Below are positions 38,881 through 46,721 of a DNA stretch of 64,000 nt, in pieces. The stretch spans positions 47,429 to 111,428 of the forward strand of contig JAHEAD010000005.1 in the NCBI GenBank assembly GCA_019721075.1, read 5' to 3'. Every line of letters starts with the position of its first letter. Position 1 is the stretch's first letter. Source of the DNA: Candidatus Sysuiplasma jiujiangense (GTDB taxonomy: Archaea > Thermoplasmatota > Thermoplasmata > Sysuiplasmatales > Sysuiplasmataceae). A model generated the notes under the pieces. That model did not search any database and was not told the origin of the DNA. It worked only from the letters and a program-made list of their open reading frames with translations. The position numbers were made by a program, and so were the translations under genes.

Positions 38881-40589
38881 GTTTTCATCTTCGCTATAGC
38901 CTTCCGCCCGATGTCATCTTCATTAACAGCGAAACTGCCTGCTGCCTGCGAATCTATGTCCTTACCTGAGCTGTCATCACTCACTGTCTTCTCAGGCATG
39001 GACGGTACCGCAGGGCCTGCAACCCTCCTCCTTTTCTCATCCAGATACACAGGAACATCGCAGTCCCGGATCAGCATATCCATTTCCTTCCTGTTTGGTC
39101 TGGTCCCGGAAAGAGCAGCGAAGAGCGAATATGTCTTTGCAAGCTGGCTGGGTATTGACAGTACATCCCTTACAAATTCGGGCATTTCAGACAGCATATA
39201 GGTTATTGCCGACGGCAGAAGATCTCTCTTTGGCCAATTCATATTTCGCGCTTTGCCGGTATCGATGAGAAACCGGCGGATGTAGAACGAATACAGTCCC
39301 AGGTACTGAAAGAGCTGAATTATAACCGGATTCACCCTCGTCTTCATTACCGGCGTGAAAAAATCGAATCGATCCCAGTCAAGTGTAAACAGTCTGTTGT
39401 GCTCTACCGCTTCCCTGAAAACTTCGGTTCCGGGAAGGGGAGTGTATATCGTGAACTGTGCAACGTCCGCACCCCTTCCCGCCAGGTTGAATCCAAGCCT
39501 CACTGTCGAAATCATGTCTCTGATCCTTTCGTATGGCGCACCCATCATGAAACTCAGAAGAGTGATCACACCGTTCCGGTCAAGCTCGCTGACAGCTTTT
39601 TCTGTATCGCTCTGTCGGATTCGTTTGCGCATCTTTTTCAGTACTTCCCTGCTGCCGGACTCAACTCCCAACGCCGCTACTCTGAGACCGGCCTCTACCG
39701 CAGGCGGAATGAATTCAGGATTCCTTGCGATCGCATCAGCTCTCATCTGCGCAATCCACTGAATTTTTATCCCACGCTCCGTGATATATTCGAACAGCTT
39801 CATTCTGTCTTTCAGGTTTTGGGGAAGCAGAAATATGTCGTCCGTGAAAAAGATCCAGTTGTAACCGAACCTCTCAGCAAGTTCCATTTCCTCTATTATC
39901 CTTCGATTTGATTTGTTCCTCCTCCGGAAGCCCCAAGTTGGAGTCACCGAGCAGAAATCGCATCCGTAAGGGCAACCTCTGGAAGTTTCGATGCAGGCAA
40001 CTGTCTCATTCTTTCCAAAAGTTAAAAAACGATATTTTTCTCTTTCAATGAGATCAAATGCTGGCAGAGGAAGCTCGTCCAGTGAAGGGATAAGTTGTCT
40101 TGGACGAGTTCTTAAAATTTTTCCATCTTTCCTGAAATATATTCCGGCAACATTTTCAAGACTTTCCCGGTTGCCAATTTTCTGAACTATTTCAGCAACC
40201 GTTCTATCTCCCTCCCCCAGCACAACGATATCAAATCCATCTTCTAAAATCTGTTCGGGCAGGAATGTTGCATGATGGCCGCCAACAACAACGGTAAGCC
40301 CAGAATCCAGCGATTTCAGTCGATTCATTATCAGCCTGGCATTGTTATATGCTGCAGTTGCGTGAACTGTGATGCCCACAACGTCAGGGTGCATGCTTAT
40401 CGCTTTTTCCACCGCCTCTTCAACTGTAAGGCGATCAGCTTCCATATCTATGATTGAAACGCTGTTTCCCTGCACTGCCCTTATTGACGATGCCAGCTGA
40501 ACAAGACCAAGCGGTATTGGCAGGAAGCCCATTTTGGTAAGGTAGAGGCTTCCGCTTCTGTTGGATGGTCTGATTAGAACTGTCTTCAT
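38877..40589 (-). CDS. B12-binding radical SAM protein
   Basis: From ATG 40589 the protein has 570 residues. The N-terminal B12-binding-like domain spans about 1-145 (VGITVHATAAYNNARL, VVGGHHATFLPEQIL, VVLGEGDRT). The radical SAM core has C206-x3-C210-x2-C213 (SRGCPYGCDFCSVTPTWG) and GVESGSREVLKKMRK. Archaeal GDGT ring synthases and some methyltransferases have this layout, so membrane-lipid modification is a reasonable but unproven role. GGAGGTGT lies nine bases before the ATG. A 19-codon leader ORF overlaps the start (ATGA). Confidence 0.82.
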   Translation of the reverse strand: MKTVLIRPSNRSGSLYLTKMGFLPIPLGLVQLASSIRAVQGNSVSIIDMEADRLTVEEAVEKAISMHPDVVGITVHATAAYNNARLIMNRLKSLDSGLTVVVGGHHATFLPEQILEDGFDIVVLGEGDRTVAEIVQKIGNRESLENVAGIYFRKDGKILRTRPRQLIPSLDELPLPAFDLIEREKYRFLTFGKNETVACIETSRGCPYGCDFCSVTPTWGFRRRNKSNRRIIEEMELAERFGYNWIFFTDDIFLLPQNLKDRMKLFEYITERGIKIQWIAQMRADAIARNPEFIPPAVEAGLRVAALGVESGSREVLKKMRKRIRQSDTEKAVSELDRNGVITLLSFMMGAPYERIRDMISTVRLGFNLAGRGADVAQFTIYTPLPGTEVFREAVEHNRLFTLDWDRFDFFTPVMKTRVNPVIIQLFQYLGLYSFYIRRFLIDTGKARNMNWPKRDLLPSAITYMLSEMPEFVRDVLSIPSQLAKTYSLFAALSGTRPNRKEMDMLIRDCDVPVYLDEKRRRVAGPAVPSMPEKTVSDDSSGKDIDSQAAGSFAVNEDDIGRKAIAKMKT

Positions 40590-40645
40590 TCCGGAACACA
40601 CCTCCGAATCTCTGATTTGCCCTCAGGTCTGATTAGCTTCTGCAT
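40586..40645 (-). promoter_or_regulatory. Leader mini-ORF before the B12 radical SAM gene
   Basis: MQKLIRPEGKSEIRRCVPE starts at ATG 40645, 20-27 bases after TATTATAA. It carries the strong Shine-Dalgarno sequence GGAGGTG near its end and its TGA overlaps the next ATG (ATGA). This is one of the two clearest examples of the leader pattern. Confidence 0.55.
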
Positions 40646-40860
40646 GTGTAAAGATATAGAGTAGTTATAATACAGACTCTATGGATTGGTATTCAAAAAG
40701 AAATCAGTCCGGTATTTCAGATTCATTTCTGTCTGGGCTTCTGAAATTCAGCCGCCTGAAGTCCTGTCAGGGAAGCGCCACCTCTGACAAACAGGCCTAG
40801 CTGTTTCTATCCTCGCGTGAATCGTGAAAAGTTTTAAGGAGTTTGTGAAAACTGTTGTGC

Positions 40861-41976
40861 TTACATTTCGGCAACCTTATTCCAGAAGCCTACCTTCCTC
40901 TCTATCCTGGAGTCAATTGTGTATGGATCAGTGCCGTGCGCTGCATTAAGTGAGAGCAGTATCAGGAATGCGATTGTCATTACTATCTGGCCGGCATCTG
41001 TATAACCTGCTGTAATCGGGCCGCCGAAAGCCTTCAGTGTGGACCATTCCAGTGTCGAGTATATCATTCCTCCAATATAGGCGGTTTTCCTGGCAATGCC
41101 GAAGAGAAGTGCTGCTGCCAGCAGGGATTCAGCAATAATTATCGTGTAATAATAGACCAAGGGTGCCGTCGTCACCTGTGATATCCAGAAACTGTACCAC
41201 CCGTTAAGATAGGCAGGCTGACCAGAAGCAGCTCCGATCAGCGTTGTTTTCAGCGACGAAGGTGTGTTGTATGCGATTGCCATGTATGTTTCTGCAGCAA
41301 ATACTATTCCGAATAGGATGGCCGACAGCCTGCTGATCTTCATTGCATTTCTGCCGAAGAAGCCAAATTTAGATCCGCGGCTTCCCGACCTGATTTCTGC
41401 GATTTTTGACCAGTTTCTGTATTTTCTTTCTATCAATTTATCAAGCGTGTATATATCAGGGCCGAATGTTGCATTGAGTGCTATAATGAGGAGGAAACTG
41501 ATCGCGTAAACATCTGCAGCCCCTGTTACGAGCGATCCTGGACCGTATGGGCCTCCGAACCCTTCTGGAACGCTCCAGATTATAAATGCCAGTATTATGC
41601 CGCCAAAATATGCCAGTTTCCGGGCAAACCCGGCAATCAGTGCAAATCCCAGTGAGAGTTCCAGAATTCCAGTCATCCAGGTGAAAAGTATCGGGTTTGA
41701 TACAACAATATGATACCAGAACGAAAACCAGCCATTCAAATAAGAGGGCTGCCCAACGCCCGCGCTCTGGATGGCGGAAGGCATATAAATGTAGAGATTA
41801 TTCCAGAATTTAAAGAAGCCGTCGTAGAGCCAGAGTATGCCGAACACTATTGCGGATATTCTTGCAAGTAGCAGACTGTTGCGCCTGATGTTGCTGGACA
41901 CCACAGTATCCGGGGACTCTTCATTGGCATTATCATTCATTCCTCTGCTCTTCTTGTGTTCAACTTCTTCCTGCAC
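40861..41976 (-). CDS. Internally duplicated DoxD/DoxX-like membrane protein
   Basis: The 371-residue protein is a tandem duplication of a four-helix module. The first copy spans about residues 35-190 and the second about 215-371. Matching pairs are GQPSYLNGWFSFW/GQPAYLNGWYSFW, FARKLAYFGGI/IARKTAYIGGM and FGPDIYTLDKLIERK/HGTDPYTIDSRIERK. The module resembles DoxD, the small subunit of archaeal thiosulfate:quinone oxidoreductase. No DoxA-type partner is adjacent. GTG 41976 follows GGAGG by eight bases. A short ORF (MRKISRRL) ends just before it. Confidence 0.75.
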   Translation of the reverse strand: MQEEVEHKKSRGMNDNANEESPDTVVSSNIRRNSLLLARISAIVFGILWLYDGFFKFWNNLYIYMPSAIQSAGVGQPSYLNGWFSFWYHIVVSNPILFTWMTGILELSLGFALIAGFARKLAYFGGIILAFIIWSVPEGFGGPYGPGSLVTGAADVYAISFLLIIALNATFGPDIYTLDKLIERKYRNWSKIAEIRSGSRGSKFGFFGRNAMKISRLSAILFGIVFAAETYMAIAYNTPSSLKTTLIGAASGQPAYLNGWYSFWISQVTTAPLVYYYTIIIAESLLAAALLFGIARKTAYIGGMIYSTLEWSTLKAFGGPITAGYTDAGQIVMTIAFLILLSLNAAHGTDPYTIDSRIERKVGFWNKVAEM

Positions 41977-42021
41977 TTTATAACCTCCTGCTGATTTTCC
42001 TCATTTTCCGTTTCCTTGGTG

Positions 42022-42040
42022 ACCACAGATTGACTGTGGT
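42022..42040. promoter_or_regulatory. Inverted repeat near the predicted transcript start of the DoxD-like gene
   Basis: ACCACAG and CTGTGGT form perfect seven-base arms around ATTGA. The site is about 25 bases downstream of the TATA-like TTAATATAA and 46-64 bases before the GTG. It could be a repressor site or a 5' hairpin in the mRNA. Confidence 0.4.
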
Positions 42041-42138
42041 TATCTTCAAAACAGCCTCATTATATTAAGTACCATACATATTTGTTAAAAATTGAAAACC
42101 TGAAATTGGTATGCTTAATTCTGCTCTAGGCTCTTAAA

Positions 42139-42777
42139 TCAGGTGGTATCCGGCGGTGGCATATGGTTATTTCCCGTATATTGAAAAGCAGCACTTATGA
42201 AATCGTCTTTTTCAGTTATTTCTCTAACTGAAACCTTTGTTTTTCCTGAAATATCCCTGAATGCGTCCGCATTCATGAGGTGCGACTTCACGAATTTTCT
42301 GTTCAGGCCCCCGTTATCGGTTATTTCGTATATCACCAGCAATCCGGTCGGATTGAGCCTTCTCATTATAAGCTCAAGCGACCCTTCTCTGTCGCTCCAG
42401 TGATGGAACGACAGGCTTGAATATATTAGGTCAAATTTCATCTCTCCTGGGATGTACCTGCTGCTTCCCAATCCAAATCTGATTCTCTGGTCAATTCGGT
42501 GTCTTGAAGCACCTCTGTTTGCAATATCGACCATATATGTGGACGGATCTATGCCTATTCCGAAAAAATCATTTCTTTTAAGCGCTGCGGAAATGAGTAT
42601 GTGTCCCGTACCGGAACCGATATCCAGAATCGAGCTGAATTCTCTCTTCAATATGTCTGAGATGACAAAATTGTAGAATCTGTTCATTGTGGGAATCAGT
42701 CTTGAGATTCCATAGAAATGTGAGGTGATGAATCCAAATTTCTCTTCACCGCTAACATACAAATTGCCACTTGACAT
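42139..42777 (-). CDS. Class I SAM-dependent methyltransferase
   Basis: The 212-residue protein has the SAM-binding motif I ILDIGSGTGHILIS at residues 50-63, the acidic end of strand 2 in IGIDPS, and the post-motif FDLIYSSLSFHHW. The fold is that of small-molecule methyltransferases of the UbiE/ArsM type. The substrate is unknown. It starts at ATG 42777, preceded by TTGAGG. It lies upstream of the DoxD-like gene on the same strand but 160 bases away, with a separate promoter for that gene. Confidence 0.8.
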   Translation of the reverse strand: MSSGNLYVSGEEKFGFITSHFYGISRLIPTMNRFYNFVISDILKREFSSILDIGSGTGHILISAALKRNDFFGIGIDPSTYMVDIANRGASRHRIDQRIRFGLGSSRYIPGEMKFDLIYSSLSFHHWSDREGSLELIMRRLNPTGLLVIYEITDNGGLNRKFVKSHLMNADAFRDISGKTKVSVREITEKDDFISAAFQYTGNNHMPPPDTT

Positions 42778-43030
42778 TAAAACCTCAATGGAGACTCCTT
42801 ATCCAGATGTGAATTTCCAATGCATTTATCTTCTATTTAAGACGATGCTGTCACTCCAGTGTATTGTGGTGTTTCGCCTTGTTTTGACCACTCTTCAGAA
42901 AATTGCAATACCATGACGAGTATTATTACTGAAGGCCCGAGTATTATTCCAATTTCCTGCGCGATTTGTGCAAACAACCTGATTGAGCGCAGGATTCAGT
43001 TTTTCCCGCACTAACCGCACCTAGGCAAAC

Positions 43031-43121
43031 TGGACCCAGCGGGATTTGAACCCGCGGCCTCCTGCTATTCTGTCACACTAAATTGCAAAGCAGGCGATCT
43101 TCCGGGCTGATCTATGGGCCC
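43031..43121 (-). tRNA. tRNA-Ala (anticodon UGC) with a 17-base intron
   Basis: The minus strand folds as a full tRNA: acceptor GGGCCCA/TGGGTCC, D stem GATC/GATC, anticodon stem CCTGC/GCAGG, T arm GCGGG-TTCAAAT-CCCGC and discriminator A. The acceptor contains G3:U70, the alanine identity pair. The anticodon loop reads TTTGCA, a 17-base intron (43067-43083) and A, placing the intron at the usual 37/38 site. CCA is not encoded. CATATATATG at 43147-43156 is the promoter, about 30 bases upstream. Confidence 0.9.
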
Positions 43122-43146
43122 ACATCCGGTGAGAATTTTGTCGACG

Positions 43147-43156
43147 CATATATATG
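43147..43156 (-). promoter_or_regulatory. TATA box of tRNA-Ala
   Basis: CATATATATG is centred 30 bases before the tRNA 5' end on the minus strand. Confidence 0.6.
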
Positions 43157-43323
43157 TTTCATATGCAGATACGAGGGAACTGAATTGGGCTCATCCCCAT
43201 GTCCGATGGAGAAGCCGTCAGTTTGGACGGTGCTGGATGTCACCAGGTTTGAACACTGGCAGGATCAGATATACTATAGATTCAGGACCATTTCAAACAA
43301 TCAAGGAAAGAATTGGTTGGGGA

Positions 43324-43680
43324 ATGATCGCGCTGACGCCTGCAAACCTCACGATTTTTCTCATATCATATCTTCTACTGCATGAGAGTTCTGGCCAGAT
43401 GCTTCTGTTCTTCAGCTACGTTCTGGGTATCACACTGTCAATCACAATCGCAGGATTATACATTGTTATTGTCGAAAAATCAACCAGGCAAGGTGACATG
43501 GTAAAAGTGAATGACCTCAGACGACATGGCGCTATATGCAGCGTATGCGGCGCCATAGTACCTGCCGGTGCAGCTACCTGTACCATTTGTGGCTCAAAAC
43601 TGCTCAGAACCTGTGGTTTCTGCGGCCTCCTGATCGGTGATAGAACAAGAGTTTGTCCAAGGTGTAAAAATCCTTTGTGA
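43324..43680 (+). CDS. Two-helix membrane protein with double zinc ribbon
   Basis: From ATG 43324 the 118-residue protein has two transmembrane helices (IFLISYLLL and LFFSYVLGITLSITIAGLYIVIV). A cytosolic tail has four CxxC pairs: CSVCG, CTICG, CGFCG and CPRCK, enough for two zinc ions. A longer frame to 43114 would cross the tRNA-Ala gene and is unlikely. The A/T box GATATACTATAG (43267-43278) supports a transcript start near 43297. The family is unknown. Membrane-tethered zinc ribbons recur in this window (see 59918-60520). Confidence 0.65.
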   Translation: MIALTPANLTIFLISYLLLHESSGQMLLFFSYVLGITLSITIAGLYIVIVEKSTRQGDMVKVNDLRRHGAICSVCGAIVPAGAATCTICGSKLLRTCGFCGLLIGDRTRVCPRCKNPL

Positions 43681-43684
43681 AGTA

Positions 43685-44296
43685 TCACTTTCTTCTCATG
43701 ACTGTTATGACATAAATTACCACGGCGATTATAACCACATCAGCAATGATGAATATTGTCAGGTACGGAACAGGACTCACTGAAGTGACCAAGTTGAATA
43801 CAACGGGCCTGGAGGTTATCGCGGCCGAACTGCTGTTTATGCTGAGGGTTGCGCTCATTGAATACTGCCCTGCCGAGAACAGGCCCAGCGCCGATCCCTG
43901 CACAAAATCCACCGAAACCACATAGCTGACATATCCAGTTGTCCCTCCGTAGCCGTATATGGTGGAGGCGCTGCCGTTGTGGAAGACCACATTTCTCACA
44001 AACGTACCGGTACTGATTATGTATCCGGTGCCGTTGAACACGGCAGACGAAACCGATGCACCATTCGACTTGAAGACCGACAGTGTTATCGTGGATGCAT
44101 AGGTTATCTTCGTGATCCCTTCAAGATTTATGGTCACGTAAAACGAATAAGTATGGCCAAGAACCATCGTAGAAGGCAGATTATTAAGCGCAACAGTCTG
44201 CGCATTGGCAGGCGGTGCAGCAATCTGTATTATCAGTACTGCGACAACAGCTGTTATTATTACAGCTATTATCCCTTTTCTAATGCTTGAGATCAA
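43685..44296 (-). CDS. Exported, membrane-anchored beta-rich protein
   Basis: The 203-residue protein has an N-terminal signal or anchor (KGIIAVIITAVVAVLIIQIA), an external Ser/Thr/Gly-rich domain with several possible N-glycosylation sites, and a C-terminal helix (LTIFIIADVVIIAVVIYVITV) ending MRRK. It should display a beta-sandwich domain outside the cell. I see no catalytic motif. It starts at TTG 44296, about 45 bases after an ATATATATA box near 44346, so the mRNA has a short leader. Confidence 0.65.
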   Translation of the reverse strand: MISSIRKGIIAVIITAVVAVLIIQIAAPPANAQTVALNNLPSTMVLGHTYSFYVTINLEGITKITYASTITLSVFKSNGASVSSAVFNGTGYIISTGTFVRNVVFHNGSASTIYGYGGTTGYVSYVVSVDFVQGSALGLFSAGQYSMSATLSINSSSAAITSRPVVFNLVTSVSPVPYLTIFIIADVVIIAVVIYVITVMRRK

Positions 44297-44399
44297 GGCT
44301 CAGACTTCCTAAGCTGTACCTTAGCCTAAGATAAGTCACTGTTATATATATTTGTCATCGATCTCAGCAGGACATAGAATATAAGAAATCATTTTATCC

Positions 44400-44693
44400 A
44401 TGTCACGCTATCCCGGATGGCGGGGTGAGGATGTGCTTCAGGAAGCATCTGAACTTATCGGAAGACAATGTTACACAAATTTGGGAATATATCTGGGCAG
44501 TGTTACCAATCTTGTTATTGACGTGGAAGGGGCCAAGATCGACGGGATATTTATCTCAGACACGAATCCGCTTCTCGTTGAAGGCAGCAGACCAGCGCTT
44601 GTGCCGTATCGCTGGATTGGCAACGTTGGGGACATCATATTGTTAAAGCATTTTCCGAAGAGGGTTGGAGGAAAGGAAAAGTCTGTTTCCTAA
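44400..44693 (+). CDS. PRC-barrel domain protein
   Basis: The 97-residue protein fits a single PRC barrel: ASELIGRQCYTNLGIYLGSV, VEGAKIDGIFIS and ALVPYRWIGNVGDIILL. PRC barrels are small adaptor domains found in RimM, photosynthetic reaction centres and many archaeal stand-alone proteins with links to RNA processing or cell division. The mRNA is leaderless (GAATATAAG about 22-30 bases before ATG). It converges on trm56 with a four-base overlap of stops. Confidence 0.72.
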   Translation: MSRYPGWRGEDVLQEASELIGRQCYTNLGIYLGSVTNLVIDVEGAKIDGIFISDTNPLLVEGSRPALVPYRWIGNVGDIILLKHFPKRVGGKEKSVS

Positions 44694-45223
44694 TCTTCCC
44701 CGTTCAGAACCCTCTTCTTCCTCTCAGACGGTATAATTTTCAACCTGCCGTGCATCTGGTCATTTTCCCAGTACCCACCGAACAGCCTATCCAGAAAAAT
44801 GGCAAGGGCTGACACCTCCGAATGGGGTTGGTTACCCACAGAGACGTTCAGGTCGGCAAGTCTGTAAACATCGGCCGGAATCTTTTCGGAACCCACGATT
44901 ATGAGCAGGTTTGAGTGTGTGTTTATTTTTTTCATTGCACCGGTTAATTTTTCGCCGTACATCGTGAGATGCACTGTCAGGCCGTCAAATCCACTGATCA
45001 GACCTTTCCAATCAGGGGAATAATTTACGGAAAAATCGCCTCCGAAATTTTCATCCACTTTTCTGATGCGCTCAATAATTCCTGCGTCAGGGATAGTGAT
45101 AATCATCGAATCTGCGCCGAATGCTCTCGCGACCAGTGCAACATGTGTTGTTATCCTTTTGTCTCTTTCAGGACGATGGCCAAGTCTGAGAACGGTAACA
45201 TTTCTCTTTGCTGCTTCATACAT
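44690..45223 (-). CDS. trm56: tRNA (cytidine-56-2'-O)-methyltransferase Trm56
   Basis: The protein of about 177 residues matches archaeal aTrm56, a SPOUT-class enzyme that methylates the 2'-OH of C56 in the T loop of tRNA. Diagnostic segments are VTVLRLGHRPERDKRITTHV, ARAFGAD, HLTMYGE and LIIVGSEKIPADVYRLADLN, with NQPHSEVSALAIFLDRL in the knot region. ATG 45223 is preferred because AGAGGAG lies about 10 bases upstream. ATG 45256 in the same frame is possible. An overlapping 14-codon ORF from 45260 covers the start, another example of the leader arrangement. Confidence 0.88.
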   Translation of the reverse strand: MYEAAKRNVTVLRLGHRPERDKRITTHVALVARAFGADSMIITIPDAGIIERIRKVDENFGGDFSVNYSPDWKGLISGFDGLTVHLTMYGEKLTGAMKKINTHSNLLIIVGSEKIPADVYRLADLNVSVGNQPHSEVSALAIFLDRLFGGYWENDQMHGRLKIIPSERKKRVLNGED

Positions 45224-45461
45224 AGAACGCATTCTCCTCTGTTTGAAGGGGAACATTCATTTCAGGGATATAACAGCCTGTTTGTCGCTGATACACAAAC
45301 AAGATAAATTGATTTCAATTTTTCGGGCAGCCGAAATGCTATGTCGCCAGTGCATATCAATTATCATCGGGTCGCAGTCTCACAGGAGAGAAAAGAACTG
45401 TCATCCGCAATTCTACGAATGTGAGGAATGTGTGCCTTGGGCCCATTTGAGCCGCAGGCAA

Positions 45462-45968
45462 TTAAAGCTCTTCCTTCAGCTTTTCAACTCTGTGGCCCCT
45501 CAGATCAAGTCTTACGGATCGTTTGACTATGCTTTTAAGCATCGTGGAGGTCATACCCAGACTCTCCGCGACATCTCCTGCAAATTTGCCTTCCTCCCCG
45601 ATCTCATCGAGGATACGCTTTTCAATTCTTTTGAATTCAGATTCCGGCATCATGGCAATGGAAAGTACATCACTAATCTCATATACGGGCCAGGTCACGC
45701 TGATGTGAAATGACGAATAGTATGTATGATATGCCTTCTCTGGCTGAGGCGATTTGTTAGATGACTGCCATCGCGTTTCCACAAGTTTCATTTTTTCCAG
45801 AAATTTAAGCGCCTCTCTTCCCTCTTTTCCATATTTGTCTTCAATTTCCTTAGCTGTCTTCCATTCGAGTGTAACTTCCTTCAAAACCTGTCTCTTTGCT
45901 TCAGTGTCAACAGCTCTCAACATAGGTACAAGGTCCGACGGCTCGTTTATGACCTTCATTCGATTCAT
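45462..45968 (-). CDS. Winged-helix transcriptional regulator
   Basis: The 168-residue protein has an N-terminal winged HTH (LVPMLRAVDTEAKRQVLKEV, TAKEIEDKYGKEGREALKFLEKMKLVETRW) and a C-terminal half with a second helical region (FAGDVAESLGMTSTMLKSIV) that looks like another HTH. This build resembles archaeal ArsR-like predicted regulators. The targets are unknown. CCTATAAATC at 45991-46000 lies about 28 bases before ATG 45968, so the mRNA is leaderless. Confidence 0.72.
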   Translation of the reverse strand: MNRMKVINEPSDLVPMLRAVDTEAKRQVLKEVTLEWKTAKEIEDKYGKEGREALKFLEKMKLVETRWQSSNKSPQPEKAYHTYYSSFHISVTWPVYEISDVLSIAMMPESEFKRIEKRILDEIGEEGKFAGDVAESLGMTSTMLKSIVKRSVRLDLRGHRVEKLKEEL

Positions 45969-46043
45969 GACAACCACTATCAGCATAATGCCTATAAATC
46001 GATATTGTGCTGCCCGGCATGACTTGCCTTAGGTGTGAAAGTT

Positions 46044-46643
46044 TCAGAGTAGTATGTGTGCAAGTAGCATGGAGGCGGCAGGCAGGACAGCCATAAGGAA
46101 GTCATCATCTATGCTCCTGAATTTCAGTTTCTCTGATAACCAGGAAACAGTCGAGCCGGCAAAACCCATTGTGAATGGAACATCTGCAGGTGAATAGTGG
46201 TACAGCAGTATCAGGGTGAAAATCGCAAAGGAGATGGGCCATATCACATTTGCCAGCTGTCTGTGTCCGCTGTGCCTCAATTCGCCGGCAAGCGGATCCA
46301 TGAACGCCAGCCCGACAAATGCCGCCAGTGCGATTGGGAAAGGGAAGAACAGGACCACCATGCATACACCCATAAACGCCCATGAAAAGCTGCTGAGCCT
46401 GGAATATTCGTATGATCTGAGTCCTGCAATCTTGATCCTCAGCTGCAATCTGAATGCCTCAAACGCAAGGATTGCGATCATCAACAGTATGAGTGCCTCA
46501 CGCTTTGGCAATCCGGGAACTATGTATTCGGGGATGAAATAATAGATCGGTGCAAGTACTATCGTCATGTGCACAATGCGTCTGACGATTCTTTCTCTGT
46601 CCACGTGTACTGATTTTGCCATTGGTGATAAAACTTTGTCCAT
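46044..46643 (-). CDS. Membrane protein of the dolichol kinase / CDP-DAG synthase-like group
   Basis: From ATG 46643 the protein has 199 residues and six or so transmembrane helices. ALILLMIAILAFEAFRLQL, ALAAFVGLAFMDPLAGELRH and the late TMGFAGSTVSWLSE resemble the SEC59/VTE5 polyprenol kinase and phosphatidate cytidylyltransferase-like fold. The MDPLAGE segment stands where those proteins have GDPLA. A role in CTP-dependent lipid phosphorylation is plausible. A longer frame to 46841 would cross the divergent glycosyltransferase start and is rejected. Confidence 0.6.
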   Translation of the reverse strand: MDKVLSPMAKSVHVDRERIVRRIVHMTIVLAPIYYFIPEYIVPGLPKREALILLMIAILAFEAFRLQLRIKIAGLRSYEYSRLSSFSWAFMGVCMVVLFFPFPIALAAFVGLAFMDPLAGELRHSGHRQLANVIWPISFAIFTLILLYHYSPADVPFTMGFAGSTVSWLSEKLKFRSIDDDFLMAVLPAASMLLAHILL

Positions 46644-46721
46644 CGCTACGTTTTCGGTAACACAGGATTTTCCCGGCTTTGTCACGGCGTGTAAGTTAGA
46701 TATCAGGCAAGACAGTACTTT

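Noticed and set aside
45336..45713. Plus-strand ORF beginning MLCRQCISIIIGSQ with CxxC motifs and an A/T box upstream
   Set aside because: It runs 250 bases antisense through a well-supported regulator gene (45462-45968), and the A/T box equally serves trm56 on the other strand.
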